Shown: positions 53,202 to 64,000 of the stretch, in pieces
Numbering within the stretch: position 1 is the stretch's first letter
Layout of the letters: the number at the start of each line of letters is the position of its first letter
NCBI RefSeq assembly: GCF_001499995.1
Contig: NZ_LQIU01000001.1
Location: forward strand, 186,001-250,000
Direction of reading: 5' to 3'
Length of the DNA stretch: 64,000 nucleotides
From: Mycobacterium sp. IS-1496
GTDB taxonomy: Bacteria > Actinomycetota > Actinomycetes > Mycobacteriales > Mycobacteriaceae
Notes under the pieces: model-generated
The model's input: only the letters and a program-made list of their open reading frames with translations
Database searches by the model: none
What the model was told of the DNA's origin: nothing
Translations under genes and position numbers: made by a program

Positions 53202-53945
53202 CCCGGTGTTCTGCTCGACCCGCGCGCCGTTGATCGTCACCGAGCAGGTGACGTCGCGTCCGACGTTGATGATGCTGATGCGCGCAGAACTGCGCGCCGG
53301 CGACGGCAGTTCCACCTGCTTGCTCCACGGCAGCGCGACGTTGAACTCGGTCTGCGGGACCCCACCGGTGTCGGTGTAGGTGATGTTGATGACACGGCCC
53401 TCGCCGACGACGTCGTAGGTGACGGTCTCGGTCGACTCCGACCGCCCCGTGGTCGGCGGCGCCGTGGTCGGGGACGGCTCCGAGGTCGGCAGCGGAACCA
53501 CCGGTGTCGGGATGCGCGACGAGGTGGTGGGGCGCTGCGACGTGGTCGCGGTCGGTTCCGACATGGACGGAGCCGGCGCGACCACGGTCTGCTGCCGGGA
53601 GCTGTTGGTGATCACCAGGGCGATCACGAGCGCGACGACGAGCAGGACCACCGCGCCCGCCAGCACCCACAGCCACATCGGCGACTTGGGGCCCTCCGGA
53701 GGTGGTTGCTGGGGGCCGCCGGGCGGATAGCCGGGCCCGTACTGACCGGTCGCGTACGGGTCGTAGCCGTACTGGCCATACTGCGAGTACGGCGACAGCC
53801 GCTCCGTGGGATTCGGTCCGGCGGGAGGCTGATACGCCGGACCGTACGGGGTCTGGTTGGCGTATGCGGGGTCCGTCGGACCCTGGTAGCTGTTACCCAG
53901 CGGCTGGGTCGGCTCGGCGCCGTCACGACGTGGTGACTCGGTCAT
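53169..53945 (-). CDS. Pro-rich membrane protein with MmpS-like C-terminal domain (Rv2507 type)
   Basis: 258 aa from the ATG at 53945, preceded by GAGGTGGG. Residues 1-95 are a cytoplasmic Pro/Gln/Tyr/Gly-rich tail (YSQYGQYGYDPYATGQYGPG). One membrane helix follows (MWLWVLAGAVVLLVVALVIA). After a Ser/Thr/Pro linker, the C-terminal domain (VTYDVVGEGRVINITYTDTG, ALPWSKQVELP, CSVTINGARV) has the MmpS/transport-accessory fold with a cysteine pair. Such domains work at the cell envelope, often with MmpL lipid exporters; none is adjacent here. Function is unknown. Confidence 0.88.
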   Translation of the reverse strand: MTESPRRDGAEPTQPLGNSYQGPTDPAYANQTPYGPAYQPPAGPNPTERLSPYSQYGQYGYDPYATGQYGPGYPPGGPQQPPPEGPKSPMWLWVLAGAVVLLVVALVIALVITNSSRQQTVVAPAPSMSEPTATTSQRPTTSSRIPTPVVPLPTSEPSPTTAPPTTGRSESTETVTYDVVGEGRVINITYTDTGGVPQTEFNVALPWSKQVELPSPARSSARISIINVGRDVTCSVTINGARVEQNTGSGLTFCVGMR

Positions 53946-54092
53946 ACCCACCTCATGGTCGCAGGGTACCTGCGGATCCCGTCGCGCCGTCGTGGTGTTG
54001 GGTGTGCCGGTGATTGCAGACGCGGATACCGTCAGGGGTGGCCGGTCGGTCGCGAGGACCACGACGAGGACGAAGGCAAGGAGGATCGACGC

Positions 54093-55970
54093 GTGAGACG
54101 CCAGGTGCGGGCGAACTACGGTGCGTCACTGTCGCCTGATGCGACGGCCTTCGCCCACCTCGTCGACGACGGCGGCTTCCCCCGGGCGGTGCAGCGGTTC
54201 CTGCTCGGGTGGCGGGCGAGTTCCTCGCGAGACGTGGAGTTGCCCGTCGAGGGCCCGGTCACCCGGGTCATGCATTCCGCCGACGGGCACTGGCTGGCCT
54301 GTCAGGTAGCACCCGACGGCAGCGACCGGTTCCAGATCTGGGTGGTGACAAACGATCCCGACGACCGGGACGCCCGCCGCATCGACTCGTGGCCGGACGA
54401 CCAGGCGGACGGCAGCGCCGAACTCATCGGCTGGGACGGCACACAGGTCGCGGCGATCCTCACCGGTGAGGACGGCGTCGGCAGTTCGTGCCTGATCGAC
54501 CCGGCCGACGGCGCCACCGTCGTGCTGGACCGCCGCACGGCGGGTCGCCTGGTCGACGCGTGGGCCGGCGCTGCGCTGGTGCGGGTCGGTCCGCGCGGCT
54601 ACCGCGACCTCATCATGCTGCGCGGCCTGACCGAAACCGCCCTGCTGCCCTACGATCCGGGTTCGACCACCGACATGGGTTACATCCTCGACGACCACAG
54701 CCCACGGCGCCTGCGGTCCGGCCCGATGGGGGAGAACTTCACGCTCTACCACCCGGCCAAGGACTACGGGCTCAACAGCACCGAAGGGTATGTGCGCGCG
54801 CTGATCCGCAGTGACAACGGCGGGTCGCACGCCCGCCTCATCGAGGTGACCACCACGGCCGAGGGCGTCAGCTACCACGTCGTGGCGGAGAAGCCGGGGT
54901 TCGACCTCGACGAGTTCGTGGTCAGCGACGATCTCTCGACCGTCGCGCTGTTGTGGAACGTCAACGGCTGCAGCGAGTTACAGATCCTCGAATACGCCGA
55001 CAACACGTTGTCCGAACCCATCCCGCTGCCCGGGCTGGTGGCGACCGAACTGTCGATCAGCGCGGGCGGTTCGATGGTGGCGATGACGGTGGAGAGCCCA
55101 TCGCTGCCGCCGACCGTCGAACTGGTCGATCCGCGTTCACGCGAGTGGCAACGGGTGGACCGCGAACCCAGTGAGGGTCCGCTGACGGCAGATCCGACGC
55201 TGGAGGTCGTCGTCGCCCGCGACGGGATGGAAGTGACCGGCTGGCTGTACCGCCCGCCCGCGCCGGTCGAACCGGTCGGCGCGATGATCTTCCTGCACGG
55301 CGGGCCGGAGGGCCAGTCCCGGCCCGGCTACAACGAGTACTACCCGGCGCTGCTGGCGGCGGGTATCACGGTGTTCACTCCGAATGTCCGCGGCTCCGGC
55401 GGATTCGGCCGTGCGTTCATGCACGCCGACGACAAGGAGCGCAGGTTCGCCGCCATCGACGACGTGGCGGACTGCGTGCAGTACCTGATCGAGCGCGAGG
55501 CCGTGCATGCCGACCGCATCGCCTGCTGTGGCTGGTCCTACGGCGGTTATCTCACGCAGGCGGCGTTGACCTTTCACCCGGAGTTGTTCGCCGCGGGGAT
55601 CAGCATCTGCGGAATGAGCGATCTCAACACCTGGTACCGCAACACCGAGCCGTGGATCGCCGCGGCCGCGTACCCGAAGTACGGACACCCGATCGGTGAC
55701 CGTGACCTCCTCGAACGGCTCTCGCCGCTGCTGCGCGCACCTGCCCTGACCGCCCCGCTGCTGCTGGTGCACGGCGGTAACGACACCAATGTGCCGCCCA
55801 GCGAATCGCAGCAAATGTTCGACGCATTGCGCGCCCTGGACCGCACCGTCGAACTGCTCGTGTTCGACGACGACGGCCACGAGATCGTCAAACGCGAAAA
55901 CCGCGCCGCGCTCGTCAACGCGATGACGACGTGGCTGCTCAAGGCCTTCTCCACCGCCCCGGTGTCCTGA
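54093..55970 (+). CDS. S9 family prolyl-oligopeptidase-like hydrolase
   Basis: 625 aa from the GTG at 54093, with AAGGAGGATC upstream. The N-terminal 380 residues are a beta-propeller (TRVMHSADGHWLACQVAPDG, SISAGGSMVAMTVESPSLPP). The C-terminal alpha/beta hydrolase has FLHGGPEGQSRP, the nucleophile elbow CCGWSYGGYL (Ser482), the acid in LLVHGGNDTNVPP and the His in FDDDGHEIVKR. It is probably a cytoplasmic aminopeptidase or acylaminoacyl peptidase. I do not recall it in this position in M. tuberculosis, so it may be a local insertion. The propeller limits substrates to peptides. Confidence 0.92.
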   Translation: MRRQVRANYGASLSPDATAFAHLVDDGGFPRAVQRFLLGWRASSSRDVELPVEGPVTRVMHSADGHWLACQVAPDGSDRFQIWVVTNDPDDRDARRIDSWPDDQADGSAELIGWDGTQVAAILTGEDGVGSSCLIDPADGATVVLDRRTAGRLVDAWAGAALVRVGPRGYRDLIMLRGLTETALLPYDPGSTTDMGYILDDHSPRRLRSGPMGENFTLYHPAKDYGLNSTEGYVRALIRSDNGGSHARLIEVTTTAEGVSYHVVAEKPGFDLDEFVVSDDLSTVALLWNVNGCSELQILEYADNTLSEPIPLPGLVATELSISAGGSMVAMTVESPSLPPTVELVDPRSREWQRVDREPSEGPLTADPTLEVVVARDGMEVTGWLYRPPAPVEPVGAMIFLHGGPEGQSRPGYNEYYPALLAAGITVFTPNVRGSGGFGRAFMHADDKERRFAAIDDVADCVQYLIEREAVHADRIACCGWSYGGYLTQAALTFHPELFAAGISICGMSDLNTWYRNTEPWIAAAAYPKYGHPIGDRDLLERLSPLLRAPALTAPLLLVHGGNDTNVPPSESQQMFDALRALDRTVELLVFDDDGHEIVKRENRAALVNAMTTWLLKAFSTAPVS

Positions 55971-56064
55971 CTCCCGCCGTCGCCGTACCGCAGGTTTGGA
56001 TCAATTGTCATGGGGGTAAACGGTGTTGCGCGTCACACCGGCGCGAAGAGGATGGAGGCGGTGC

Positions 56065-56274
56065 ATGAGAGGCATACTCGGCGTAATTGTGCTCGTCTGG
56101 TTGCTGATCGGCGTGGTGGCTGCCTTTCAGCGGGATTATTTCAAGGGTGGAGAAGCCAACTGCGCCACGACAGCTCGTGTCGCGTTGACCGTCGTTGCGG
56201 GACCACTCAACTATGCGGGCGTCAACCCGAAGGTGGACTGCAGCGAGGTGCAGATCCCCGAGCCCAGCCAGTGA
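56065..56274 (+). CDS. Small membrane/secreted protein (69 aa)
   Basis: ATG at 56065 with GGAGGCGGTGC upstream. An N-terminal hydrophobic helix (MRGILGVIVLVWLLIGVVAA) is followed by about 45 residues with two cysteines (NCATT, DCSEV). Short proteins with this pattern (FQRDYFKGG) are widespread in mycobacteria; function unknown. It is followed after 39 bp by another small membrane protein gene. Confidence 0.8.
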   Translation: MRGILGVIVLVWLLIGVVAAFQRDYFKGGEANCATTARVALTVVAGPLNYAGVNPKVDCSEVQIPEPSQ

Positions 56275-56313
56275 TGACTGGCGCCAACAAGTAAAGAAGG
56301 AGAAGGAGTAGCA

Positions 56314-56469
56314 GTGATAATTCTCGGAATCATCTTGGTGGTGCTGGGATTCGTCCTGGGCATGAACATCCTGACCACCATCGGAGCGGTGCTCATCGTC
56401 ATCGGTGCGGTCTTCTGGATTCTCGGTGCGACCGGTCGCGCCGTCGGAGGCCGAAAAGTCTGGTATTAG
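56314..56469 (+). CDS. DUF6131-type small membrane protein (51 aa)
   Basis: GTG at 56314 with AGAAGGAG 9 nt upstream. The product is nearly all membrane: IILGIILVVLGFVLGM, a turn, then GAVLIVIGAVFWILGA, ending GRKVWY. Two helices in a hairpin. I recognise it as the DUF6131 family of actinobacteria, of unknown role. The stop overlaps the convergent bkaR stop by 4 nt. Confidence 0.8.
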   Translation: MIILGIILVVLGFVLGMNILTTIGAVLIVIGAVFWILGATGRAVGGRKVWY

Positions 56470-57089
56470 CCCTGTAGCCGACCGGCCGAGGCCAGCGCCG
56501 CCACTGTCATCGCTCGAAGGACAGTGCGCGAGCTGGCCTCGGCCGCTTTGTTGTGTCCGGGCTTGACGCTGTGCGGCGTCGAGTTGAGCAGACCGAACGC
56601 CGCGTGCGCCATCAGGCGCGCCTGTGCCTCGTCGAGAGAGGCGTCCACCGCGCGCAGCACCTCGACCCAGATCTCGACGTACTGCCGCTGCGCCCGGCGC
56701 ACCTGCCGTTTGGCGGGGTCGGGTAGGTGGCCCAGGTCGCGGTCCTGGATCCGGATGAGATCGGACTCGCCGAGGGCGAAGTCGAGATGGAAGTCGATCA
56801 GCCCGTCGAGCGCCGCCGCCGCATCGGGGGTGTGGGCCCGCACGTCGCGCGCACCGGCGAGCAGCCGGGTGCTGATGCCCACCAGCAACTCGACGAGCAG
56901 CGCCTCCTTGTTGGGGAAGTGCCGGTAGATCGCGGGCCCGCTGATGCCGACCGCCGCGCCGATGTCCTCCAGGCGTACGGCGAGGTAACCCTTCTCGGCC
57001 ACAAGACGTTCCGCCGCGGCGATCAGCTGGCTGCGGCGGTCCGATTTCGCCTGACTGCGGCGGGTGTTCGCGACTGACGTCGACGCCAT
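56466..57089 (-). CDS. bkaR: TetR-family repressor of branched-chain keto-acid catabolism
   Basis: 207 aa. HTH region: SQLIAAAERLVAEKGYLAVR, LEDIGAAVGISGPAIYRHF, PNKEALLVELLVG. It matches Rv2506, described as BkaR, a repressor of the adjacent leucine/branched-chain operon. It is divergent from accD1, and the 96-bp gap holds two tandem 16-bp operators; autoregulation plus control of the operon follows from the layout. The likely ligand is an acyl-CoA intermediate (inference). Confidence 0.93.
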   Translation of the reverse strand: MASTSVANTRRSQAKSDRRSQLIAAAERLVAEKGYLAVRLEDIGAAVGISGPAIYRHFPNKEALLVELLVGISTRLLAGARDVRAHTPDAAAALDGLIDFHLDFALGESDLIRIQDRDLGHLPDPAKRQVRRAQRQYVEIWVEVLRAVDASLDEAQARLMAHAAFGLLNSTPHSVKPGHNKAAEASSRTVLRAMTVAALASAGRLQG

Positions 57090-57124
57090 GGACGGCCTCT
57101 GCGGTCGGGTGGTGGACAGCGGGT

Positions 57125-57165
57125 GTTAATCGTGATTAACATACCACGAGTTAGTCGTCATTAAC
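57125..57165. promoter_or_regulatory. Two tandem bkaR-accD1 operators
   Basis: GTTAATCGTGATTAAC (57125-57140) is a perfect 16-bp palindrome; GTTAGTCGTCATTAAC (57150-57165) is its near copy with two changes. Their starts are 25 bp apart, on nearly the same DNA face after 2.4 turns. Typical TetR sites, in the gap between bkaR and accD1. Confidence 0.8.
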
Positions 57166-57173
57166 TCAAATGA

Positions 57174-58736
<1,563 letters not shown>

Positions 58737-58740
58737 TCGC

Positions 58741-60771
58741 GTGACTGACATGAGTTTCGACACCAAGGGCGAGCGGAGCGACGGCGCATTCGACACCGTT
58801 CTGGTCGCCAACCGCGGGGAGATCGCCGTTCGCGTCATCCGCACGTTGCGTGCAATGGGGATCCGCTCGGTGGCGGTGTTCAGCGACGCCGACGCCGGTG
58901 CGCGCCACGTCGCGGAGGCCGACGTCGCCGTCCGCATCGGCCCAGCCGCCGCCCGGCAGAGCTATCTCGACATCGAGGCGGTGGTGTCCGCGGCGCGGCG
59001 CACCGGCGCACAGGCGGTCCATCCAGGCTACGGATTCCTCTCGGAAAACGCGGATTTCGCCGCGGCGCTGCGGGCGGCGGGCATCGTGTTCATCGGCCCG
59101 CCCGTCGGCGCGATCCAGACGATGGGCGACAAGATCGCGGCCAAGGCGGCGGTCTCGGCGTTCGGCGTGCCCGTCGTCCCCGGCATCTCGCGGCCGGGGC
59201 TGACCGACGACGACCTGATCGCCGGCGCCGGTGACGTCGGCTTCCCGGTGCTGGTGAAACCGTCGGCCGGCGGTGGCGGCAAGGGGATGCGGGTGGTGCG
59301 CGACGCCGCCGAACTGCCCGCCGCGCTCGTGTCGGCCCGACGGGAGGCGGCCGCCGCGTTCGGCGACGACACGCTGTTCCTCGAACGGTTCGTGCTCAAC
59401 CCGCGCCACATCGAGGTGCAGGTTCTCGCCGACGGCCACGGCAACGTCATCCACCTCGGGGAACGGGAGTGCAGCCTGCAGCGCCGCCACCAGAAGGTGA
59501 TCGAGGAGGCGCCCTCACCGCTGCTCGACGAGGCCACCCGCGCCAGGATCGGCGAGGCGGCGTGCGACACCGCGCGTAGCGTGGATTACGCCGGGGCGGG
59601 CACGGTGGAGTTCATCGTGTCGGCCGACCGGCCCGATGAGTTCTTCTTCATGGAGATGAACACCCGCCTGCAGGTCGAGCACCCGGTCACCGAGATGGTC
59701 ACCGGCGTGGATCTCGTCGAGCAGCAGGTCCGCATCGCCGCGGGGGAGAAACTGACGATCGCCCAGGGCGACGTCGCCCTGCACGGCCACGCCGTCGAGG
59801 CCCGCGTCTACGCCGAGGACCCGGGCCGTGGTTTCCTGCCGACGGGTGGGACCGTCCACGGCCTGTCCGAACCCGGCGGCACCGGCGTCCGTGTCGACTC
59901 GGGCCTGAGCCGCGGCGCGGTGGTCGGAAGCGACTACGACCCGATGCTGGCCAAGGTGATCGCCCACGGGGCCGACCGTCCGGCGGCGCTGCGGGCGCTC
60001 GACCGAGCGCTGGCACAGACAGCGGTCCTGGGTGTCGACACGAACATCGAGTTCCTGCGATTCCTGCTCACCGACCCGGACGTCGTCGAGGGCCGGCTCG
60101 ACACCGGACTGCTCGACCGCCGGGCGCCCGACTACGCGCAGGCGCCGGTGCGCGACGAGGACCTGATCGCCGCGGCCGCGCACCTGTGGCTGCGGGCGTG
60201 GCCCGCACCCGGCGGTGACCTGTGGGCCGTGCCGACGGGCTGGCGCATCGGCGACCACGCGCCCACGACGCATCGCCTGCAGTCCGGTGAGCGCACCGAT
60301 CACGTCCACGTGACCGGCACCCCCCGGGACGCCCGCGCGAGGATCGAGGACGGCGAAACACGGTCGCTGTCGGCCACACTCGACGGCGACCGGCTCGTGG
60401 TCACGATCGACGGTCTGCGCACCGACTACCTCGTCGCCGCCGACGGCGGGCAGATGTGGCTGGCCGGCGCGGGCCGTACGGTCGCGGTCGCCGAGGTCCG
60501 CGAGGCCCCGGTGCGCCTGGACGACGTCCACAGCGGCGATGCCGAGCTGACCAGCCCGATGCCGGGTTCGGTCGTGGCCGTCGGCATCGAAGCCGGGGCG
60601 ACGGTGACGAAGGGGACCGTGGTCGTCACCGTCGAGGCGATGAAGATGGAACACGCCATGACCGCGCCCGTCGACGGCGTGGTCGAACTGCTCGTCGCGG
60701 TCGGTGACCAGGTCAAGGTGGGCCAGCCGCTGGCACGGATTGTCGCTACCGACAAAGGAGAACAGCCATGA
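58741..60771 (+). CDS. accA1: Methylcrotonyl-CoA carboxylase alpha subunit (biotin carboxylase/BCCP)
   Basis: 676 aa from the GTG at 58741; an ATG three codons in is also possible. Biotin carboxylase domain: [35 protein letters not shown] (ATP), [37 protein letters not shown]. The C-terminal biotin carrier has EAMKMEH with biotinylated Lys635. The MCC-specific BT linker lies between (about 500-590). It overlaps fadE19 by 4 nt (ATGA). It matches Rv2501c. Confidence 0.96.
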   Translation: MTDMSFDTKGERSDGAFDTVLVANRGEIAVRVIRTLRAMGIRSVAVFSDADAGARHVAEADVAVRIGPAAARQSYLDIEAVVSAARRTGAQAVHPGYGFLSENADFAAALRAAGIVFIGPPVGAIQTMGDKIAAKAAVSAFGVPVVPGISRPGLTDDDLIAGAGDVGFPVLVKPSAGGGGKGMRVVRDAAELPAALVSARREAAAAFGDDTLFLERFVLNPRHIEVQVLADGHGNVIHLGERECSLQRRHQKVIEEAPSPLLDEATRARIGEAACDTARSVDYAGAGTVEFIVSADRPDEFFFMEMNTRLQVEHPVTEMVTGVDLVEQQVRIAAGEKLTIAQGDVALHGHAVEARVYAEDPGRGFLPTGGTVHGLSEPGGTGVRVDSGLSRGAVVGSDYDPMLAKVIAHGADRPAALRALDRALAQTAVLGVDTNIEFLRFLLTDPDVVEGRLDTGLLDRRAPDYAQAPVRDEDLIAAAAHLWLRAWPAPGGDLWAVPTGWRIGDHAPTTHRLQSGERTDHVHVTGTPRDARARIEDGETRSLSATLDGDRLVVTIDGLRTDYLVAADGGQMWLAGAGRTVAVAEVREAPVRLDDVHSGDAELTSPMPGSVVAVGIEAGATVTKGTVVVTVEAMKMEHAMTAPVDGVVELLVAVGDQVKVGQPLARIVATDKGEQP

Positions 60772-61928
60772 CCGACTTCCTGTCGTCCGGCACGCTGCCG
60801 GACCATTACGAACAACTCGCCAAGACCGTGCGCGACTTCGCCCGCACCGTGGTGGCGCCGGTCGCCGCCAAACACGACGAGGAACATTCGTTCCCGTACG
60901 AGGTGGTGCGCGGGATGGCCGACATGGGGCTGTTCGGCCTGCCGTTCCCCGAGGAGTACGGCGGTATGGGCGGGGATTACTTCGCGCTGTGCCTGGCCCT
61001 GGAGGAACTCGGCAAGGTCGACCAGAGCGTGGCGATCACGCTCGAGGCCGGCGTATCGCTCGGGGCGATGCCGGTGTACCGGTTCGGCAACGAAGCCCAG
61101 AAGCGGGAGTGGTTGCCGCAGTTGACCAGCGGGCAGGCGCTCGCGGCGTTCGGGCTGACCGAACCGGGCGGCGGCAGCGACGCCGGGGCGACCAAGACCA
61201 CTGCGCGTCTCGACGACGGGCACTGGGTCATCAATGGCAGCAAGCAGTTCATCACGAACTCGGGCACCGACATCACCAAGCTGGTGACCGTCACCGCCGT
61301 CACGGGTGAGACCGACGGGCGCAAGGAGATCTCGTCGGTCCTCGTTCCCGTGCCGACCCAGGGGTTCACCGCCGAACCGGCCTACAACAAGGTGGGGTGG
61401 AACGCCTCCGATACGCACCCGCTGTCGTTCGACGACGTCCGGGTGCCCCAGGAGAACCTGCTCGGTGAGCGGGGCCGCGGCTACGCGAACTTCCTGCGCA
61501 TCCTCGACGAGGGCCGCATCGCGATCGCCGCGCTGTCGGTCGGCGCGGCACAGGGTTGCGTGGACGAGAGCGTCCGCTACGCCAAGGAGCGGGAGGCCTT
61601 CGGCCGCACCATCGGCAGCAACCAGGCCATCGCGTTCAAGATCGCCCGGATGGAGGCCCGTGCGCACACCGCCCGCACCGCCTACTACGACGCCGCGGCG
61701 CTGATGCTGTCCGGTAAGCCGTTCAAGAAGGAAGCCGCGATCGCCAAGCTGGTGGCCAGCGAGGCCGCGATGGACAACGCGCGCGACGCCACGCAGATCT
61801 TCGGCGGCTACGGCTTCATGAACGAGTTCACCGTCGCGCGGCACTACCGCGACAGCAAGATCCTCGAAATCGGCGAGGGCACAACCGAAGTGCAGCTGAT
61901 GCTGATCGCGCGGCAGGCCGGCCTGTGA
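60768..61928 (+). CDS. fadE19: Acyl-CoA dehydrogenase, isovaleryl-CoA type
   Basis: 386 aa. FAD-binding motifs [17 protein letters not shown] and [32 protein letters not shown] and [12 protein letters not shown]; catalytic-region tail [12 protein letters not shown] (Glu370). It supplies the methylcrotonyl-CoA used by AccA1-AccD1. It matches Rv2500c. Overlaps of 4 nt with both neighbours show one polycistronic message. Confidence 0.95.
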   Translation: MTDFLSSGTLPDHYEQLAKTVRDFARTVVAPVAAKHDEEHSFPYEVVRGMADMGLFGLPFPEEYGGMGGDYFALCLALEELGKVDQSVAITLEAGVSLGAMPVYRFGNEAQKREWLPQLTSGQALAAFGLTEPGGGSDAGATKTTARLDDGHWVINGSKQFITNSGTDITKLVTVTAVTGETDGRKEISSVLVPVPTQGFTAEPAYNKVGWNASDTHPLSFDDVRVPQENLLGERGRGYANFLRILDEGRIAIAALSVGAAQGCVDESVRYAKEREAFGRTIGSNQAIAFKIARMEARAHTARTAYYDAAALMLSGKPFKKEAAIAKLVASEAAMDNARDATQIFGGYGFMNEFTVARHYRDSKILEIGEGTTEVQLMLIARQAGL

Positions 61929-62413
61929 CCGACAAGAAGGTCGTCGTCCAGCGTGGGCTGTGGTTCGAGGAGTTCGAGACCGGCGTGCTCTACCAGCACC
62001 GGCCCGGGCGCACCATTACCGAGGCGGACAACGTCCTGTTCACCACGCTGACCATGAACACCCAGGCGCTGCATCTCGACGCGGCGTTCTCGGATGCGTT
62101 GCCGCCCTTCCACCAACGGCTGGTGAACTCGATGTTCACGCTCTCGACGCTGGTGGGTCTCTCGGTCGCCCAGCTCACGCAGGGCACGATCGTGGGCAAT
62201 CTGGGGTTCGGCGAGGTGGCATTCCCGAAACCGCTGTTCCACGGCGACACGCTGTACGCCGAGACCGAGGTGCTCGAGAAGCGGGAATCGAAGAGCAGGC
62301 CGGGGGAGGGGATCGTCACCTTCTCCCACGTCGGACGCAACCAGCACGGTGACATCGTCGCGACCGCGTCGCGCAAGACCATGGTGCGCAAGCAACCCGC
62401 TGGGGAGAACTGA
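61925..62413 (+). CDS. MaoC-like hydratase/dehydratase (Rv2499c type)
   Basis: 162 aa hot-dog-fold protein. YQHRPGRTITEADNVLFTTL begins the MaoC block, with the Asp/His-type active region near LHLDAAF; GNLGFGEVAFPKPLFHGDTL is the second conserved segment. It probably hydrates 3-methylglutaconyl-CoA or a related enoyl-CoA in this pathway (inference). The GTG overlaps the fadE19 stop and its own stop shares a base with citE. Confidence 0.92.
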   Translation: MTDKKVVVQRGLWFEEFETGVLYQHRPGRTITEADNVLFTTLTMNTQALHLDAAFSDALPPFHQRLVNSMFTLSTLVGLSVAQLTQGTIVGNLGFGEVAFPKPLFHGDTLYAETEVLEKRESKSRPGEGIVTFSHVGRNQHGDIVATASRKTMVRKQPAGEN

Positions 62414-63228
62414 TGCTGGGCAACAACGGTCCCGGGTGGCTCTTCTGCCCGGCCGACCGGCCGGAGCGCTTCGAGAAGGCTTCCGCGGCAGCCGATGTGG
62501 TGATCCTCGACCTCGAGGACGGGGTGGCCGCCAAACATCGCGAGGCCGCCCGACAGGCCTTGGTCGACACGCCGCTCGACCCGGCGCGCACCGTGGTCCG
62601 GATCAACCCCGCGACCACGCCCGACCACGAACTCGACCTGAAGGCGTTGGCGCGGACGGACTACACGACCGTCATGCTCGCCAAGACCGAGAACGCCGAC
62701 CAGGTGCGCGCACTGGCGCCGCTGGACGTCGTGGCGTTGATCGAGACCCCGCTGGGCGCGCTGAGTGTTGTGGAAGCGAGCCGGGTGGACAACACCGTCG
62801 CGGTGATGTGGGGCGCCGAGGATCTGCTGGCCGTGCTCGGCGGGACGTCGAGTCGGCGGCCCGACAACTCCTACCGGGACTTCGCCGTGCATGTGCGGTC
62901 GCAGTCGCTGCTCGCCGCGAAGGCCTACGGCCGCATGGCCCTGGACTCCGTCTACCTCGACATCAAGGACCTCGACGGGCTGCGGGCGGAGGTCGACGAC
63001 GCCGTCGCGGTGGGATTCGACGCCAAGGTCGCCATCCACCCCACCCAGGTCGCGGTGATCCGCGATGGCTACCGCCCCACCGACGAACAGGCCGACTGGG
63101 CCCGTCGCGTCCTGGACACGGCGCGCGATCAACGCGGAGTCTTCCAGTTCGAGGGCATAATGGTGGATGCCCCAGTGCTGAGGCGAGCGGAGCGCATCGT
63201 CGCGTTGGCGCCACACCCAGGACGCTGA
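62413..63228 (+). CDS. citE: CitE-like hydroxyacyl-CoA lyase (Rv2498c type)
   Basis: 271 aa, HpcH/HpaI TIM barrel. Metal and CoA motifs: GWLFCPADRPERFEKAS, VVILDLEDGVAAKHREAAR (Asp, Glu), LIETPLGALS (metal Glu), VMWGAEDLLAVLGG (metal Asp), and AIHPTQVAVIRDGY. M. tuberculosis Rv2498c has been reported to be a 3-hydroxyacyl-CoA lyase used in leucine and itaconate breakdown, which suits this operon. Not a subunit of citrate lyase despite the name. 104 bp separate it from bkdA. Confidence 0.93.
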   Translation: MLGNNGPGWLFCPADRPERFEKASAAADVVILDLEDGVAAKHREAARQALVDTPLDPARTVVRINPATTPDHELDLKALARTDYTTVMLAKTENADQVRALAPLDVVALIETPLGALSVVEASRVDNTVAVMWGAEDLLAVLGGTSSRRPDNSYRDFAVHVRSQSLLAAKAYGRMALDSVYLDIKDLDGLRAEVDDAVAVGFDAKVAIHPTQVAVIRDGYRPTDEQADWARRVLDTARDQRGVFQFEGIMVDAPVLRRAERIVALAPHPGR

Positions 63229-63332
63229 CCGGCAGCCCTGACACCAAGGGTCCTGCTCCGACCGCCACACGCTGAGCACCTGAAGTCGTCGGACGGCGAA
63301 ACATGCCGTCGATGCGACCTGAAGGAGGCGGT

Positions 63333-64000
63333 ATGGCCGGCGTCGATATGGACCCCGTGCAGCTGGTGGGTGCCGACGGCACACCGCGCGCACACCATCG
63401 CTACAGCCGCGACCTGCCTCCGGAAACCTTGTCCTGGCTCTACGAGACGATGGTCGTCACCCGCGACCTCGACACCGAGTTCGTGCACCTGCAACGCCAG
63501 GGTGAGCTCGCGCTCTACGCCTCGTGCCGCGGTCAGGAAGCCGCCCAGGTCGGCGCCGCCGCGTGTCTGCGCAAGACCGACTGGCTGTTCCCGCAGTACC
63601 GGGAGATCGGCGCCTTCCTGCTGCGCGGCATCGCCCCGGCGCAGATGGCGGCGGTCTGGCGGGGCATGTGGCACGGCGGGCTGGAGTTCACCGCCAAGTG
63701 CTGCGCTCCCATCTCGATCCCGATCGGCACCCAGGGGCTGCATGCCGTGGGGGCGGCGATGGCCGCACAACGCCTCGGCGAGGACTCCGTGACGGTGGCG
63801 TTCCTCGGCGACGGCGCCACCAGCGAGGGCGACGTCCACGAGGCGATGAACCTGGCCGCCGTCTACCAGGTGCCGTGCGTGTTCTTCGTGCAGAACAACC
63901 AGTGGGCGATCTCGGTGCCGGTGGAGCGGCAGGTCGCCGGACCGTCGATCGCCCACCGTGCCGCCGGGTACGGCATGCCGGGTGTGCGGGTCGACGGCAA
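63333..64000 (+). CDS. bkdA: Branched-chain 2-oxoacid dehydrogenase E1 alpha, cut by the right edge
   Basis: The first 222 codons are present. The ATG at 63333 follows GAAGGAGGCGGT. Thiamine-diphosphate motif FLGDGATSEGDVHEAMNLAA; VFFVQNNQWAISVPVERQ; and the N-terminal RYSRDLPPETLSWLYETMVV with FPQYREIGAFLLRG are typical of BkdA/PdhA (Rv2497c). It would decarboxylate leucine-, valine- and isoleucine-derived keto acids, feeding FadE19. The partners bkdB and bkdC should follow outside the window. Confidence 0.94.
   Translation, partial: MAGVDMDPVQLVGADGTPRAHHRYSRDLPPETLSWLYETMVVTRDLDTEFVHLQRQGELALYASCRGQEAAQVGAAACLRKTDWLFPQYREIGAFLLRGIAPAQMAAVWRGMWHGGLEFTAKCCAPISIPIGTQGLHAVGAAMAAQRLGEDSVTVAFLGDGATSEGDVHEAMNLAAVYQVPCVFFVQNNQWAISVPVERQVAGPSIAHRAAGYGMPGVRVDG

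Overview
The window is chromosomal DNA of a mycobacterium, probably a non-tuberculous, rapid-grower-type species. The evidence is high GC with G/C-biased third codon positions, a single-chain type I fatty acid synthase, mycolate-pathway and mce-associated genes, a PGRS-type glycine-repeat protein, and a gene order that follows two blocks I remember from M. tuberculosis: Rv2525c-fas-acpS-Rv2522c-bcp-Rv2520c-PGRS-tRNA-Lys-ldtB, and tRNA-His-orn-Rv2510c-Rv2509-Rv2508c-Rv2507-bkaR-accD1-accA1-fadE19-Rv2499c-citE-bkdA. Ortholog names rest on recognition of the translated sequence plus this synteny; no search was run.

Region 1 (1-7.8 kb) is an acyl-CoA catabolic cluster: a DUF35 protein cut by the left edge, a secreted small protein, an enoyl-CoA hydratase, two FadD ligases around an amidohydrolase, and a pair of Mce-associated membrane proteins. 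ATTCTC/GAGAAT repeats recur in its intergenic gaps. Region 2 (7.8-12.7 kb) holds an LtrA-like membrane protein, a ChaB/Rho-N-like basic protein, an MFS transporter, a MerR-like regulator and the Tat-exported DUF1906 protein. Region 3 (12.7-26 kb) is the fatty-acid synthesis core: fas and acpS, which converts Fas to its holo form, followed by an FNT channel, an M20 peptidase, bcp, a DUF3618 protein and a probable unlisted small gene. Region 4 (26-37 kb) has a PGRS protein without a PE domain, tRNA-Lys, L,D-transpeptidase ldtB, a cyclase-ATPase protein with a damaged cyclase motif, a glycosyltransferase and a haemophore-like protein.

Region 5 (about 37.05-48.46 kb) is the most unusual part. It is flanked by 76-bp near-perfect direct repeats (73/76). 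The right copy is the 3' end of tRNA-His plus its terminator; the left copy is a detached duplicate. This is the signature of an element inserted at a tRNA gene. The interior is visibly less GC-rich and partly decayed, with no integrase seen. It carries a P450, a TetR, a fused ferredoxin/ferredoxin reductase (FprB-like), an SDR, two alpha/beta hydrolases, and broken copies of a P450, of the TetR and of a secreted-protein gene. A roughly 150-bp upstream module is repeated before the P450, the reductase and the SDR, with an identical 17-bp internal spacing, which suggests one regulon.

Region 6 (48.5-64 kb) returns to the conserved backbone: orn, a DUF853 ATPase, the mycolate reductase cmrA, an MFS protein, an MmpS-like protein, an S9 hydrolase, two small membrane proteins, and bkaR divergent from the leucine/branched-chain degradation operon accD1-accA1-fadE19-maoC-citE, with bkdA running off the right edge. 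Two tandem 16-bp operators lie between bkaR and accD1. Many backbone genes have a TANNNT hexamer 6-8 nt before the start codon and no Shine-Dalgarno sequence, so they are probably leaderless.
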